DNA of 64,000 nucleotides from Anaerolentibacter hominis (GCF_032380675.1 NZ_JAWDIX010000001.1:1178001-1242000), one strand, 5' to 3'. Shown: positions 1 through 8,079, counted from the first letter of the stretch. Notes: a model not told the origin generated them from the letters alone. Numbers and translations: made by a program.

Positions 1-908
1 CTCAGGATGCGCAAGACTATGAGGGGCTGCTGCGCTATGCCGACTTTGCCATGTATGAGATGAAGAGCCACTCCAAGGGGAACATCAAGCTGTTTAATAA
101 GGACAGCTATTTGCGGGATAAGATTTTGCTGCAGGGCGGCGGTGAGCTGACCCGTGTTCTGAATGAAGGGCTGATCGACTATGTGTTCCAGCCGATTGTA
201 GATGCAAGAACCGGGGAAATCTTTGCCTACGAGGCGCTGATGCGTCCTCAGTCTGAACTGTTGAGTACACCTGCGGATATTATCCGTCTGGCCCGTATCC
301 AGTCCAGGATGAATCTGATTGAATACTGGACCTGGTTTAATGCGCTGAAAGCTTTTGATAACCAGCCGGAAAATGAAAAATACAGACTGTTTCTCAATTC
401 CCTTCCGGATCAGTGCCTGGATGCAGAAAGTTTCCGGACTCTGGAGGAAAAATATGGTCCGCTGTTAAACAGAACGGTTGTGGAAGTAACCGAAAATGCC
501 GGTCTGGATACCGCCTGCATGGAACAGAAACGGCAATGGTGCGGGAAATGGAATATGCAGTTTGCCCTGGACGATTTCGGAGTGGGATACAGCAACAATG
601 CCGCGCTGCTCTATATTGACCCGGCTTTTGTAAAAGTGGATCAGTATATCATACGGGAGATTGACAAAGAAGGCGACAGGCAGAAGCTGGTGAAAGGGCT
701 GATCGATTATTGCCATGAAAAAGGATCAAAGATTATTGCGGAGGGTGTGGAAACCTGGGAAGAGCTGGAAGAAAGTGTGCTATTAGGTGCAGATTATATC
801 CAGGGCTTCTGTCTGGCGAGAGCTGACCATGACCTGAAGGATTTGTCCAAAGAAACGAAAGAACGGCTGCGCCGTCTGTATCGAAAGGTAAGGGCAGCGG
901 AGAAGTAG
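1..908 (+). CDS. GGDEF-EAL protein, C-terminal part (cyclic-di-GMP phosphodiesterase)
   Basis: The reading frame is open from base 3, so the gene starts before the window. The first residues (ADFAMYEMK, then SKGN) match the end of a GGDEF domain, and the rest is a full EAL domain. Phosphodiesterase residues are visible: EALMR, the Asn in LNSLPDQ, the Glu in VEVTEN, the DDFGVGYSN metal loop, the Lys in VKVD, EGVET and the Gln in YIQGF. This set argues for an active enzyme that hydrolyses cyclic-di-GMP in the cytoplasm. The GGDEF active site lies outside the window, so diguanylate cyclase activity cannot be judged. The gene ends at a clear intrinsic terminator. Confidence 0.93.
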   Translation, partial: QDAQDYEGLLRYADFAMYEMKSHSKGNIKLFNKDSYLRDKILLQGGGELTRVLNEGLIDYVFQPIVDARTGEIFAYEALMRPQSELLSTPADIIRLARIQSRMNLIEYWTWFNALKAFDNQPENEKYRLFLNSLPDQCLDAESFRTLEEKYGPLLNRTVVEVTENAGLDTACMEQKRQWCGKWNMQFALDDFGVGYSNNAALLYIDPAFVKVDQYIIREIDKEGDRQKLVKGLIDYCHEKGSKIIAEGVETWEELEESVLLGADYIQGFCLARADHDLKDLSKETKERLRRLYRKVRAAEK

Positions 909-924
909 CAATAAGATAAATAGA

Positions 925-952
925 AAGTGCTGCCGGATGGCAGCACTTTTTT
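925..952 (+). terminator. Intrinsic terminator after the EAL gene
   Basis: A perfect 10-bp stem (AAGTGCTGCC with GGCAGCACTT), a 4-base loop and a T run follow the stop codon by 16 bases. Confidence 0.9.
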
Positions 953-955
953 GCT

Positions 956-993
956 AACAATAAGACGATTCGCGAAGCGTATCGGCGTTTGTT
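956..993. repeat. Short dispersed repeat, family 2, copy 1
   Basis: The stretch has the frame AATAAGACG, a variable GC-rich centre, then CGGCGTTTGTT. The same frame recurs near 53664 and twice near 59618-59688. It lies between the terminator and the stop codon of the minus-strand nagZ-like gene. Confidence 0.5.
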
Positions 994-995
994 TA

Positions 996-2303
996 TTACT
1001 GGTTGATCTGACTGATAATATCTCTGTGCGCCTTGCAGCCAAGTACATCTGCAGGCGGCAGCTCATGTTCTTCAAACAGACCATAGGCATATTTGACGCT
1101 TAAAATACGGAGAACCGACTGATCAATCTGGTCTTCGCTGATTTCTCCATCCTCGACCGCCTTCAGGATTCCCTCATAGGCCGCCTGCGGATCTTCCGGC
1201 ATCAGCAGGATATCTATACCGGCCTGAACTGCCGCCACCGCGGCCTCTGCCGAGGAATAATTCTGTGTGATTGCACCCATATCCAGCGCATCCGTGATCA
1301 ACAGGCCGTCATACCCCATCTTTTCCCGGAGCAGATCATGGATAATAACGGGATTCAGACTGGCCGGTATCTTATCCTTGGTCACATTGGGAAGGCTGAT
1401 ATGAGCCACCATAATGGCCGGGGCCCCGTTTTCAATCTGCTCTGCAAAAGGGATTAATTCAGTCTGCCACAGCTGCTCCAGAGTCTTAGCACTGGAAGCA
1501 TAACCGTCATGAGAGTCCTGACTGGTATCGCCATGTCCCGGAAAATGCTTGCAGACCGGAATAACGCCATAGTCCCTCATTCCAAGGGCAAGGGCTGTGG
1601 ACATATCTGCGGCGATCTGCGGGTCCTGGGAAAAAGCCCGATCCCCGATTACCGTGTTGTCCGGATTGGAATTCACATCACAATCAGGAGCATAATCCAT
1701 GTTAAATCCGAATACGGATAATTCCTGGCCGATCACGTGTCCCACGTCTCTGGAAAGTGTAACATTGGTCGTCCTGCCCAGATTTGCCATGGGTGGTATA
1801 TCTGTTACCGGTATTTTGTCGGAATGTTTCAGCCGCTGCACCCGGCCGCCTTCCTGATCTGTGGAAACAAAAAGCGGAATCTTTGCCGTGCTCTGTGCGT
1901 CTGCTATAAATTCCTGCACCTGCTTGACAGAATCTATATTTTCGTCAAATAAAATAATGCCGCAGGGCTGGAAGGATTCCAGCGTTTCACGCATGGAGGA
2001 GGTGATTTTGTATACGGTTTCATCCTTTTCCGATTTGCGGAAGGAGAGTAAGAAAAGCTGGCCCACCTTCTGCTCCAGAGTCATCTCCTTCAGATGTTCT
2101 TCGGCCTGGGACGATTCGTCCGCACCAGCGCCCCTGCTGTACATCTGTATCCCGTGATCGGAAGCTTTGGCAGCAGATTCTTCGCTGTCCTCCACTGTGG
2201 CAATCGATGTGCTCTGATCCGAAGCAGCCTCTTCATTTCTGGAGCAGCCCATCAGAGCACATGAAAGAAGAAGAAAAAAAATACTGATCTGTATTTTCCT
2301 CAA
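996..2303 (-). CDS. nagZ: Glycoside hydrolase family 3 lipoprotein (NagZ-type beta-N-acetylhexosaminidase)
   Basis: This 435-residue protein starts with a lipoprotein signal whose lipobox is LMGC, so it should be anchored outside the membrane. The GH3 N-acetylglucosaminidase signature KHFPGHGDTSQDSHDG sits near residues 251-266, with the Asp-His pair that acts as general acid/base. The nucleophile Asp is in ITDALDMGAI near residue 336. The expected role is release of terminal GlcNAc from muropeptides or other glycans during wall turnover. The start is a TTG that overlaps the stop of the upstream merR gene (TTGA) and is preceded by AAGGGG at good spacing, so the two genes look translationally coupled. 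An acidic, Ser-rich linker separates lipobox and catalytic domain. Confidence 0.92.
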   Translation of the reverse strand: MRKIQISIFFLLLSCALMGCSRNEEAASDQSTSIATVEDSEESAAKASDHGIQMYSRGAGADESSQAEEHLKEMTLEQKVGQLFLLSFRKSEKDETVYKITSSMRETLESFQPCGIILFDENIDSVKQVQEFIADAQSTAKIPLFVSTDQEGGRVQRLKHSDKIPVTDIPPMANLGRTTNVTLSRDVGHVIGQELSVFGFNMDYAPDCDVNSNPDNTVIGDRAFSQDPQIAADMSTALALGMRDYGVIPVCKHFPGHGDTSQDSHDGYASSAKTLEQLWQTELIPFAEQIENGAPAIMVAHISLPNVTKDKIPASLNPVIIHDLLREKMGYDGLLITDALDMGAITQNYSSAEAAVAAVQAGIDILLMPEDPQAAYEGILKAVEDGEISEDQIDQSVLRILSVKYAYGLFEEHELPPADVLGCKAHRDIISQINQ

Positions 2304-2677
2304 GCTTTTTCCCCTTTTTCCTGACAGAGACGTTTATACCATTCTATTTTGAAATTTATCTTGTCCAGATATTTATTCATTGTCTCTATCTCATTGAGCA
2401 GATATTTGCGATGATTCAGAAAAATCTCCAGCCGCTCCGGCAGAGTGGAGTCTCCCTTTTCGCATAGTTCAAAATAATGTCTGATTTCTCGAATGCACAT
2501 TCCGGTATCTTTCAGACAGCAGACCATGGAAAGCGTATCCATATCTTCCTCTGTAAAATATCGGATTCCTTTATTCGTGCGTCGGACATTGGAAAGAATC
2601 CCCTCCTTCTCATAAAAACGGATCGTGGAGGGAGTCAGATTCATCTTTTCAGCAGTTTCCGAGATTGAATACGTCAT
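2300..2677 (-). CDS. MerR-family transcriptional regulator
   Basis: The protein has an N-terminal MerR winged helix (YSISETAEKMNLTPSTIRFYE) followed by a long dimerisation helix and a short C-terminus. No Cys-rich metal site is seen, so the effector is unknown. The start at 2677 is chosen over an ATG 27 bases upstream because AGGAG lies 8 bases before it; this gives about 125 residues. The stop codon overlaps the TTG start of the nagZ-like gene. A MerR-type dyad lies at 2942-2959 ahead of the zinc-ribbon membrane protein on the other strand, which is the best candidate target. A dispersed repeat separates this gene from that operator. Confidence 0.88.
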   Translation of the reverse strand: MTYSISETAEKMNLTPSTIRFYEKEGILSNVRRTNKGIRYFTEEDMDTLSMVCCLKDTGMCIREIRHYFELCEKGDSTLPERLEIFLNHRKYLLNEIETMNKYLDKINFKIEWYKRLCQEKGEKA

Positions 2678-2766
2678 GCTGTAAACTCCTTTCTGACAGT
2701 ACAAACAGTCCAGTCATGTTTTGTTCATAGCCTGACTGAACCGGTAACCAATAAGGGCTATAATTT

Positions 2767-2895
2767 CAAGTACGCCTCGGCGTACTTGCTGCGAGCCGCC
2801 GGAGGCTTTATCTTGGAAGGAGCCTGGGCTTCCACCAAGACGAATTTGTTATTTACTCACCACCTATAGAGGGGGGAGTCTTATCTACTTCCATG
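2767..2895 (-). repeat. Structured intergenic repeat, family 1, copy A (about 129 bp)
   Basis: Read on the minus strand, the element runs from TCATGGAAGTAGATAAGAC through a CACC/GGTG-type hairpin, a TCTTGG...CCAAGA hairpin and CCTCCGG, to a terminal palindrome of two 10-base arms (CAAGTACGCC and GGCGTACTTG). The same order occurs at 13129, 27216 and 44299. This copy lacks the inner CCGCAC...GTGCGG hairpin of copies B and D. It occupies the gap between merR and the MerR-type promoter. Confidence 0.9.
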
Positions 2896-2937
2896 AGAGA
2901 AGTTTAGAACAGATAGGGGTGAATGTCAATATTCGTA

Positions 2938-2967
2938 TTGACTTTGAGTTAACTTTAAGTTTACTAT
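2938..2967 (+). promoter_or_regulatory. MerR-type promoter/operator
   Basis: A -35 of TTGACT and a -10 of TACTAT are separated by 18 bases, longer than the normal 17. The spacer carries an imperfect dyad, CTTTGAGTT/AACTTTAAG, with 7 of 9 positions paired. Over-long spacers with a central dyad are typical of MerR-activated promoters. It points to the gene at 3017. Confidence 0.6.
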
Positions 2968-3016
2968 TATGACAGTTCAGTTACAGTAAATAATGCAGAG
3001 GGAGAGTGAAGAGCGG

Positions 3017-3427
3017 ATGAAGAGTATTAAACCGGGCCGGGGACCATCTATGATGAATGGAGTTGGCTCCGTCTTTGCCGTGATTTTCGGTATTATTTGG
3101 ACGGGTGCAGCAGTTTCAATGGGAGCTCCGGTTTTTTTTACTGTTTTTGGTGTTGGATTTATCGTACTGGCTGCTGTGCAGGGCTTATACCACTGGAAAA
3201 ATGCCACGGGGGAAGATCGGTTCTCGGAATATGATATAACAGACGAGACGGAGGAAAAAGATCCCCTTCAGGAGCTGTTCGGAGGGAAGAAATCAAAGGA
3301 TGACGTTATCAGTCAGAAGGAAGAGCATGCAGCAGGAAGCGGCAGTTCAAAATTTTGTCCTTATTGCGGGAGCCGGGCAGAAGAAGACTTTGCCTATTGC
3401 AGTAATTGCGGGAAAAAGCTGCCTTGA
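3017..3427 (+). CDS. Small membrane protein with C-terminal zinc ribbon
   Basis: The frame opens at 2993, but the ATG at 3017 has a better ribosome binding site (GAGGGAGAG about 10 bases before). The product, about 136 residues, has two hydrophobic segments near residues 14-33 and 38-58, a charged acidic linker, and a C-terminal zinc ribbon (CPYCGSR ... YCSNCGKKLP). Double-Cys ribbons on small membrane proteins are common in Firmicutes, but no precise function follows from this one. A MerR-type promoter directly upstream suggests control by the neighbouring MerR regulator. The gene ends at a strong terminator. Confidence 0.8.
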   Translation: MKSIKPGRGPSMMNGVGSVFAVIFGIIWTGAAVSMGAPVFFTVFGVGFIVLAAVQGLYHWKNATGEDRFSEYDITDETEEKDPLQELFGGKKSKDDVISQKEEHAAGSGSSKFCPYCGSRAEEDFAYCSNCGKKLP

Positions 3428-3465
3428 CTGAAAGGCAGCATCTATATATCGTGCGATTCCATGAA

Positions 3466-3503
3466 CAAATAAAGCGCCATATTATATGGCGCTTTATTTG
3501 TTT
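3466..3503 (+). terminator. Intrinsic terminator
   Basis: A perfect 15-bp stem (CAAATAAAGCGCCAT with its complement) and a 5-base loop end in a T-rich arm and TTT. It lies between the zinc-ribbon gene and the catalase gene. Confidence 0.9.
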
Positions 3504-3557
3504 CGACAGTAATGGAGTGAGATGTATGGAAGGATGGCATAAGCTTTACAAAGCCGC

Positions 3558-3585
3558 TTGACGTCAGGTTAAAACAAGCTATACT
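3558..3585 (+). promoter_or_regulatory. Probable SigA promoter of the catalase gene
   Basis: TTGACG and TATACT are separated by 16 bases, 128 bases before the catalase start. No clear PerR box was recognised around it. Confidence 0.6.
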
Positions 3586-3712
3586 GAAATTAAAGAGAGA
3601 TGTTCAGTTCGTGAAAAAAGAGTAGAGGGAACGGAAGCTGCAGGGACATCGGGCCCGCTGATTGTTCGGGATTGGATACCGGGTCTGATCATTCAGTAAA
3701 GGAGGTATCTAT

Positions 3713-5215
3713 ATGGACTTAAAGAAATTAACAAATGAAGTTGGTGCACCGGTTGCAGAGAACGAACATAGTCTGACAGCTGGACCAAGAGGGCCGGTGG
3801 CGATACAGGATGTATGGCTTCTGGAAAAACTGGCGCATTTCGACCGGGAGGTTATTCCCGAGCGCCGGATGCATGCCAAAGGCTGGGGCGCCTATGGGAC
3901 CCTGACCGTTACCCAAGATATTTCACAGTGGACCCGGGCCAAAGTCCTTCAGCCGGGGGCGAAGTCAGACCTGTTCCTGCGCTTTTCTACTGTGGCGGGT
4001 GAGCGGGGAGCCGCGGATGCGGAGCGGGATATCCGGGGTGTGGCGGTCAAATTTTATACCGAGGAAGGCAACTGGGACTTGGTTGGCAATAATACGCCAA
4101 CTTTCTTCCTTCGGGATGTCCATAATTTCCCGGATCTGAACCGGGCCGTCAAGAGGGACCCCCGGACCGGTATGCGTTCCGCCCAGAATAATTGGGATTT
4201 CTGGACGCTGCTGCCGGAAACCTTTCATCAGACTACAATTGTTATGTCCGACAGAGGAATCCCGGCCTCGTTCCGGCACATGCATTTCTTTGGTGAACAT
4301 ACCTTCAGTTTTTATAATGACAAAAATGAGCGTGTGTGGTGTAAATTCCATTTTAAGACCCAGCAGGGCATCCGGAATCTGACGGACGCGGAGGCGGAAG
4401 CTCTGATTGCCGGGGACAGGGAAAGCCATGGACGTGATCTGTTTGAGGCCATTGAGAAGGGAGAGTACCCCCGCTGGACTATGTACGTACAGATCATGAC
4501 AGAAGAACAGGCCAGGAACCACTACGAGAACCCATTCGATATCACCAAAATATGGCGTCATAAAGAATTTCCGCTGCATGAAGTCGGCGTTCTGGAGCTT
4601 AACCGCAATCCGGATAATTATTTTGCCGAGGTGGAGCAGGCAGCGTTTACTCCTGCCCATGTGGTACCAGGTATTGGATTCTCACCGGATAAGTTCCTGC
4701 AGGGCAGGCTGTTCGTGTACGGAGATGCCCAGCGATACCGTCTGGGTGTGAATTATAACCAGATTCCGGTTAACAGGGCAAGATGCGAGGTACACGATTA
4801 TCACAGGGACGGCTTTATGCGTACCGATGGGAACTACGGCGGGGCTCCTGCGTACAGTCCAAATAGTCTGGGAGAATGGGCGGCCCAGCCGGATGTCATG
4901 GAACCGCCGCTGGATCTGAGCGGAGCTCTGTATGCCTATGACCCGCAGGACGATCCTACGGACGACTGCTTCAGGGCCGGAGGAGACCTCTGGAGAGTAA
5001 TGGAAGAAGATAAACGGGCGCTGCTGATTGAAAATACGGCCCGGAATATTGAGCCGGTTACAGAAAACATCAAGTACCGTCATGCGGTGCACTGCTACTG
5101 GGCAGATCAAGAATACGGCCGCCGTATCACGGAGGCGATGGGCCTTGATCGGGAAAAGATGGAGAAATTGGCAGAGGGAGATCATAAATCTCTGATTCAG
5201 GCCACGCTGAACTAA
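3713..5215 (+). CDS. katA: Monofunctional haem catalase
   Basis: This 500-residue protein is a small-subunit clade catalase that converts hydrogen peroxide to water and oxygen in the cytoplasm. The catalytic His is in RRMHAKG (His54) and the distal Asn in GNNTPTFF (about Asn127). The proximal haem ligand is the Tyr in RLFVYGDAQRYRLG (about Tyr336). AAAGGAGG precedes the ATG. It forms its own transcription unit, with a promoter upstream and a strong terminator downstream. Haem catalase is unusual in a strict anaerobe and depends on a haem supply; no haem-synthesis or haem-uptake gene is seen nearby. Together with rubrerythrin at 18.7 kb it suggests appreciable peroxide exposure. Confidence 0.97.
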   Translation: MDLKKLTNEVGAPVAENEHSLTAGPRGPVAIQDVWLLEKLAHFDREVIPERRMHAKGWGAYGTLTVTQDISQWTRAKVLQPGAKSDLFLRFSTVAGERGAADAERDIRGVAVKFYTEEGNWDLVGNNTPTFFLRDVHNFPDLNRAVKRDPRTGMRSAQNNWDFWTLLPETFHQTTIVMSDRGIPASFRHMHFFGEHTFSFYNDKNERVWCKFHFKTQQGIRNLTDAEAEALIAGDRESHGRDLFEAIEKGEYPRWTMYVQIMTEEQARNHYENPFDITKIWRHKEFPLHEVGVLELNRNPDNYFAEVEQAAFTPAHVVPGIGFSPDKFLQGRLFVYGDAQRYRLGVNYNQIPVNRARCEVHDYHRDGFMRTDGNYGGAPAYSPNSLGEWAAQPDVMEPPLDLSGALYAYDPQDDPTDDCFRAGGDLWRVMEEDKRALLIENTARNIEPVTENIKYRHAVHCYWADQEYGRRITEAMGLDREKMEKLAEGDHKSLIQATLN

Positions 5216-5226
5216 AAAACAAAAAG

Positions 5227-5279
5227 GAATCCGGCCATATTAATTCGGAAATCTCGTTTTAATATGGCCGGATTCTTTT
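5227..5279. terminator. Bidirectional intrinsic terminator
   Basis: A 17-bp perfect stem built on AATCCGGCCATATTAA, with A-rich and T-rich flanks, lies between the convergent catalase and DsbA-like genes. Confidence 0.9.
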
Positions 5280-5802
5280 AATATTTACCATATGCAGAAT
5301 CTGCATCCTGAAACAGCTTTCTTACCTGATCTCTGGCGACAAGGATACCGCCGCGGGAACCTGCTGTTTTTCCATTCCACTCATAGCTTGGCACAGCCTC
5401 AAAACCCATAGTTCCCCAGACCAGCCTGTTGGCGGCCAGAACCTTTTCTGTGAAGCTTCCGTTTTTTAAGACGGCGAGCACCTGATCTTTCTCTGCTCCG
5501 GCTTCCGCTGCCAGATCAGCGAGAAGTTCAATGTCATCAATTCTCTGCCTCTTATCAAAATGTGCGGCATATACCAGCGCGTTGTACCGCTGAATATCAA
5601 GACCCAGTTCCATCAGATAAAACGCCGCCTGAGCCGCCAGATCTGAGTGGATGGATGCCGGCTCAGGCCGGGGATGGGATTCACATGGAACCCAGTTTAA
5701 CTCCACGTCTTTATAATCCTTAATTATTTCACACAATTCTTTCCAGCCTTTGTAACAGTAAGGGCAGATATAGTCGTAATAAATATTGAGTTTCTTTGAC
5801 AT
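5278..5802 (-). CDS. DsbA-family thioredoxin-fold oxidoreductase (FrnE-like)
   Basis: The protein, about 174 residues, has a thioredoxin-fold start (LNIYYDYICPYCYKGW) with a CPYC redox pair at residues 13 and 16, followed by the helical insert of the DsbA/FrnE/HCCA isomerase family and a late segment (FEAVPSYEWNG) that carries the cis-Pro. No signal peptide is seen, so it should be cytoplasmic and act as a thiol oxidoreductase. The start at 5802 is preferred over 5814 because GGAGG lies 5 bases upstream of it. Its partner is unknown; neighbouring oxidative-stress genes are suggestive only. Confidence 0.85.
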   Translation of the reverse strand: MSKKLNIYYDYICPYCYKGWKELCEIIKDYKDVELNWVPCESHPRPEPASIHSDLAAQAAFYLMELGLDIQRYNALVYAAHFDKRQRIDDIELLADLAAEAGAEKDQVLAVLKNGSFTEKVLAANRLVWGTMGFEAVPSYEWNGKTAGSRGGILVARDQVRKLFQDADSAYGKY

Positions 5803-5865
5803 GACTACCTCCATTCTTTTCTTTATTTGTTTTTCCTATTTTAGCATATTTTATTAGTCATAGAA

Positions 5866-5897
5866 AGAACCGGCACGGGATTTACCATGCCGGTTCT
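5866..5897 (-). terminator. Probable terminator of the TipA-like gene
   Basis: A 10-bp stem (AGAACCGGCA with TGCCGGTTCT) with a 12-base loop is followed on the minus strand by TTTCTAT. It lies 49 bases past the stop of the TipA-like gene. Confidence 0.65.
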
Positions 5898-5945
5898 GTT
5901 CTTTCAATGTACCTGGTTTTTCAGCCGGGCAGTTTTTGCGTTTGC

Positions 5946-6704
5946 TCAGGACAGCCAGCTTATGACAGCATCCCGGAGAAATGCGGCGCAGCCTGCTGTG
6001 TTCTCATCATAGTACGCCGTAAATCTGGGATCTTCTGTATACATCCGGACCAGCCCTGCGTGAGCCTCGGCGCTGTAGGCCGGCCAGGTAAATGTAAGCC
6101 ACTCCCGGTGCATAGAGGCAATCTTCCTGCCTTTTTCACCTTCCGGAGATTCTTTGTTTACAACCGCCTCTTCCAGCTCCCGGCGTATCGCGTCGCCCAG
6201 TTCATTCATCTGGTTGTATTCCTCCTCCGTCAGACCGGCAAACTTCTGGTTGCTTGCCTCCACGGCCTGATCCCCGTATTTATCACGAATCTCTTTTCCA
6301 TATGCTGCCTCATTTTTATCCAGTTCTGCTTTGATAAAACCTTTGAATTTTTCCTGATCTGTCATGGTATAGTTTCCTTCCTCTTTCCTTAATGTCTTTT
6401 TTACCGTCTGTATCAGACTGTCCAGCCGATTCCGGCGTTCGTACAGAGCCTTAAGGTGACTTTCCAGAGCGCTGTGCACATCGAAGGCCGGATCGGATAA
6501 AACATCCTGGATCTGATCCAGTTCGAACCCAAGCTCGCGGTAAAAGAGAATCTGCTGCAGAAGATCCAACTGCTTTTGTCCATAGATCCGATAACCGGAC
6601 TGGCTGAGCCGCTCTGGCTTCAGCAGCCCGATTTCATCATAGTAGCGCAGCGTCCGGCTGCTGATCCCAGCCAGACGGGCCAATTTCAAAACGGTATATT
6701 CCAT
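5946..6704 (-). CDS. MerR-family regulator with TipAS-type effector domain
   Basis: This 252-residue protein has an N-terminal MerR DNA-binding domain (YTVLKLARLAGISSRTLRYYDE), a dimerisation helix to about residue 110, and a C-terminal helical domain of the TipAS family (from about residue 120, with the WLTFTWPAYSAEAH region). TipAS domains bind cyclic thiopeptide antibiotics or other drugs and switch on the target promoter. In TipA-type genes an internal start often gives the effector domain alone; here MTDQEKFKGF near residue 114 would be the place, but its ribosome binding site was not clearly seen. A canonical MerR operator lies upstream on the same strand, so the gene is very likely autoregulated. 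AAAGGA precedes the ATG. Confidence 0.92.
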   Translation of the reverse strand: MEYTVLKLARLAGISSRTLRYYDEIGLLKPERLSQSGYRIYGQKQLDLLQQILFYRELGFELDQIQDVLSDPAFDVHSALESHLKALYERRNRLDSLIQTVKKTLRKEEGNYTMTDQEKFKGFIKAELDKNEAAYGKEIRDKYGDQAVEASNQKFAGLTEEEYNQMNELGDAIRRELEEAVVNKESPEGEKGRKIASMHREWLTFTWPAYSAEAHAGLVRMYTEDPRFTAYYDENTAGCAAFLRDAVISWLS

Positions 6705-6776
6705 TCATAAATCCTTTCTGTATAATTCGTATCGATTTGTGTACACAATGTAAAAGACCGGTTCTTTACAAGGGAC

Positions 6777-6807
6777 AGTATAAACCTTTCCGTAACGGTA
6801 AGGTCAA
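6777..6807 (-). promoter_or_regulatory. MerR-type autoregulated promoter of the TipA-like gene
   Basis: On the minus strand TTGACC and TATACT are separated by exactly 19 bases. The spacer carries the dyad ACCTT-CCG / CGG-AAGGT. The 19-base spacer and central dyad are the hallmark of MerR-activated promoters. Confidence 0.88.
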
Positions 6808-6821
6808 GGCCTATTTTATGT

Positions 6822-6850
6822 TTGGAACTTTTTTTCGGATATGATATAAT
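6822..6850 (+). promoter_or_regulatory. Probable SigA promoter of the EamA gene
   Basis: TTGGAA, a 17-base spacer and a perfect TATAAT lie 25 bases before the EamA start codon. Confidence 0.7.
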
Positions 6851-6875
6851 TTTTCACAAGAAGGAGGGGGTTTTT

Positions 6876-7292
6876 ATGTGGGCTGTATATGCATTGCTAT
6901 CCGCACTGTTTGCGGCATTTACTTCCATATTTGCTAAGATGGGGATGGAACATATCAACTCGAATCTGGCTACGGCGATCCGGACAGCTGTGGTCCTGAT
7001 CATGGCCTGGAGCATTGTATTTCTCACGGGCAGACAGCATGAAATCGGGAATATCGGCGCCAGAAGCTGGATATTTCTCATTGCATCAGGAATTGCCACC
7101 GGGCTGTCCTGGATGTTTTATTATAAGGCGCTTCAGATGGGAGATGCCTCCAGGGTTGTGCCTATTGATAAATTCAGCGTGGTGATAACAATGATATTGG
7201 CTTTTGTGATATTGAAGGAGGCGCTCACAGTGAAAACCGTGCTTGGCGGCATCTTTATCACGATAGGCACGTTTATCCTGATTTTAAAATAG
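6876..7292 (+). CDS. EamA/DMT-family small permease
   Basis: The product, about 138 residues, has four to five hydrophobic helices and is one EamA half-domain, so it probably works as a dimer. Recognisable pieces are the start MWAVYALLSALFAAFTSIFAK and the late ALTVKTVLGGIFITIGTFIL segment. The substrate is unknown; drug/metabolite transporters export small organic molecules. The start at 6876 is chosen because AAGGAGGGGG lies just before it; the frame opens earlier, at 6822, inside the promoter. It is followed after 18 bases by a metallo-beta-lactamase-fold gene and is likely cotranscribed with it. Confidence 0.85.
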   Translation: MWAVYALLSALFAAFTSIFAKMGMEHINSNLATAIRTAVVLIMAWSIVFLTGRQHEIGNIGARSWIFLIASGIATGLSWMFYYKALQMGDASRVVPIDKFSVVITMILAFVILKEALTVKTVLGGIFITIGTFILILK

Positions 7293-7310
7293 TGAAAGGA
7301 GAGGTAACAA

Positions 7311-7913
7311 ATGGCAGCTGAGACAAGATTATATTATCAGGGACATGGCAGCTACCGTCTGACAGGGGAGGACGGGCTTGTTCTATACGTGGACCCTTTT
7401 GCGGGGGACGGCTACGATGAGCCGGCAGACGTGATCCTGGTCACTCATCAGCATTTCGATCACAACCGGATTGATCTGCCTGCCAGAAAAGAGAACTGTC
7501 TGGTGATACAAAATGAGGATGCGCTGAAAGCAGGAATTTATCAGGAATTTCAGGTGGATGGCTGCCGGATCAGGGCGGTTCCCGCCTATAATAAAAATCA
7601 CAGCCGGACAGAATGTGTCGGGTATTTTATCTACCTGGACGGGCTGCTGATCTATGCATCCGGGGACACCTCCATCACAGAAGAAATGTCTGCGTATCCG
7701 GCGCATCACATTGATTACGCCCTTTTTCCGGCAGACGGAATCTACAATATGGATGAGAACGAGGCCAGAGAGTGCGGTAAGATCGTGAAAGCGGCACACA
7801 ATATTCCTATCCATATGAAGCCGGGAGAACTCTATGATGAGAAAATGGCAGCTGGCTTTCAGTCCGACGGCTGGCTGACGGTCCGGCCGGGGGAAGAGAT
7901 TATACTCTCTTGA
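7311..7913 (+). CDS. Metallo-beta-lactamase-fold hydrolase (UlaG-like)
   Basis: The 200-residue protein carries the metal motif THQHFDHN (HxHxDH) near residues 45-52, a later ASGDTS segment with the bridging Asp, and IHMKPGE with the final His. Short single-domain members of this kind resemble UlaG/YtkL hydrolases that act on small phosphorylated or lactone substrates. The substrate cannot be told here. GAAAGGAGAGG precedes the ATG. It is the second gene of the EamA operon. Confidence 0.85.
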   Translation: MAAETRLYYQGHGSYRLTGEDGLVLYVDPFAGDGYDEPADVILVTHQHFDHNRIDLPARKENCLVIQNEDALKAGIYQEFQVDGCRIRAVPAYNKNHSRTECVGYFIYLDGLLIYASGDTSITEEMSAYPAHHIDYALFPADGIYNMDENEARECGKIVKAAHNIPIHMKPGELYDEKMAAGFQSDGWLTVRPGEEIILS

Positions 7914-7973
7914 CAAAGACATGCTGTTGTGGTAGATTTGCCGTAGCAGTACAGAACAGTGACTGCAGCTACA

Positions 7974-8060
7974 TAACCGGGGAGCTTGTGCGACAGGCTG
8001 AGAGGAAGTTTGTAACTTCGACCCGTGAACCTGATTTGGATAATGCCAACGTAGGGATCA
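7974..8060 (+). ncRNA. TPP riboswitch (THI element)
   Basis: The conserved TPP aptamer blocks occur in order: GGGGAGC, GCTGAGAGG, GACCCGTGAACCTGAT, TGGATAATGCCA and CGTAGGGA. A terminator hairpin follows and the next gene is thiW, a thiamine-precursor transport component. Ligand binding should therefore lower thiW expression. Confidence 0.96.
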
Positions 8061-8079
8061 TAACCGAGTGAGATGTATA

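Noticed and set aside
3965..4660. Open frame of 231 codons on the minus strand within the catalase gene
   Set aside because: The catalase on the other strand has all catalytic motifs; the antisense frame is a by-product of GC-rich codon use.
5907..6392. Open frame of 161 codons on the plus strand
   Set aside because: It lies antisense inside the TipA-like gene, has no ribosome binding site and no protein-like motif.
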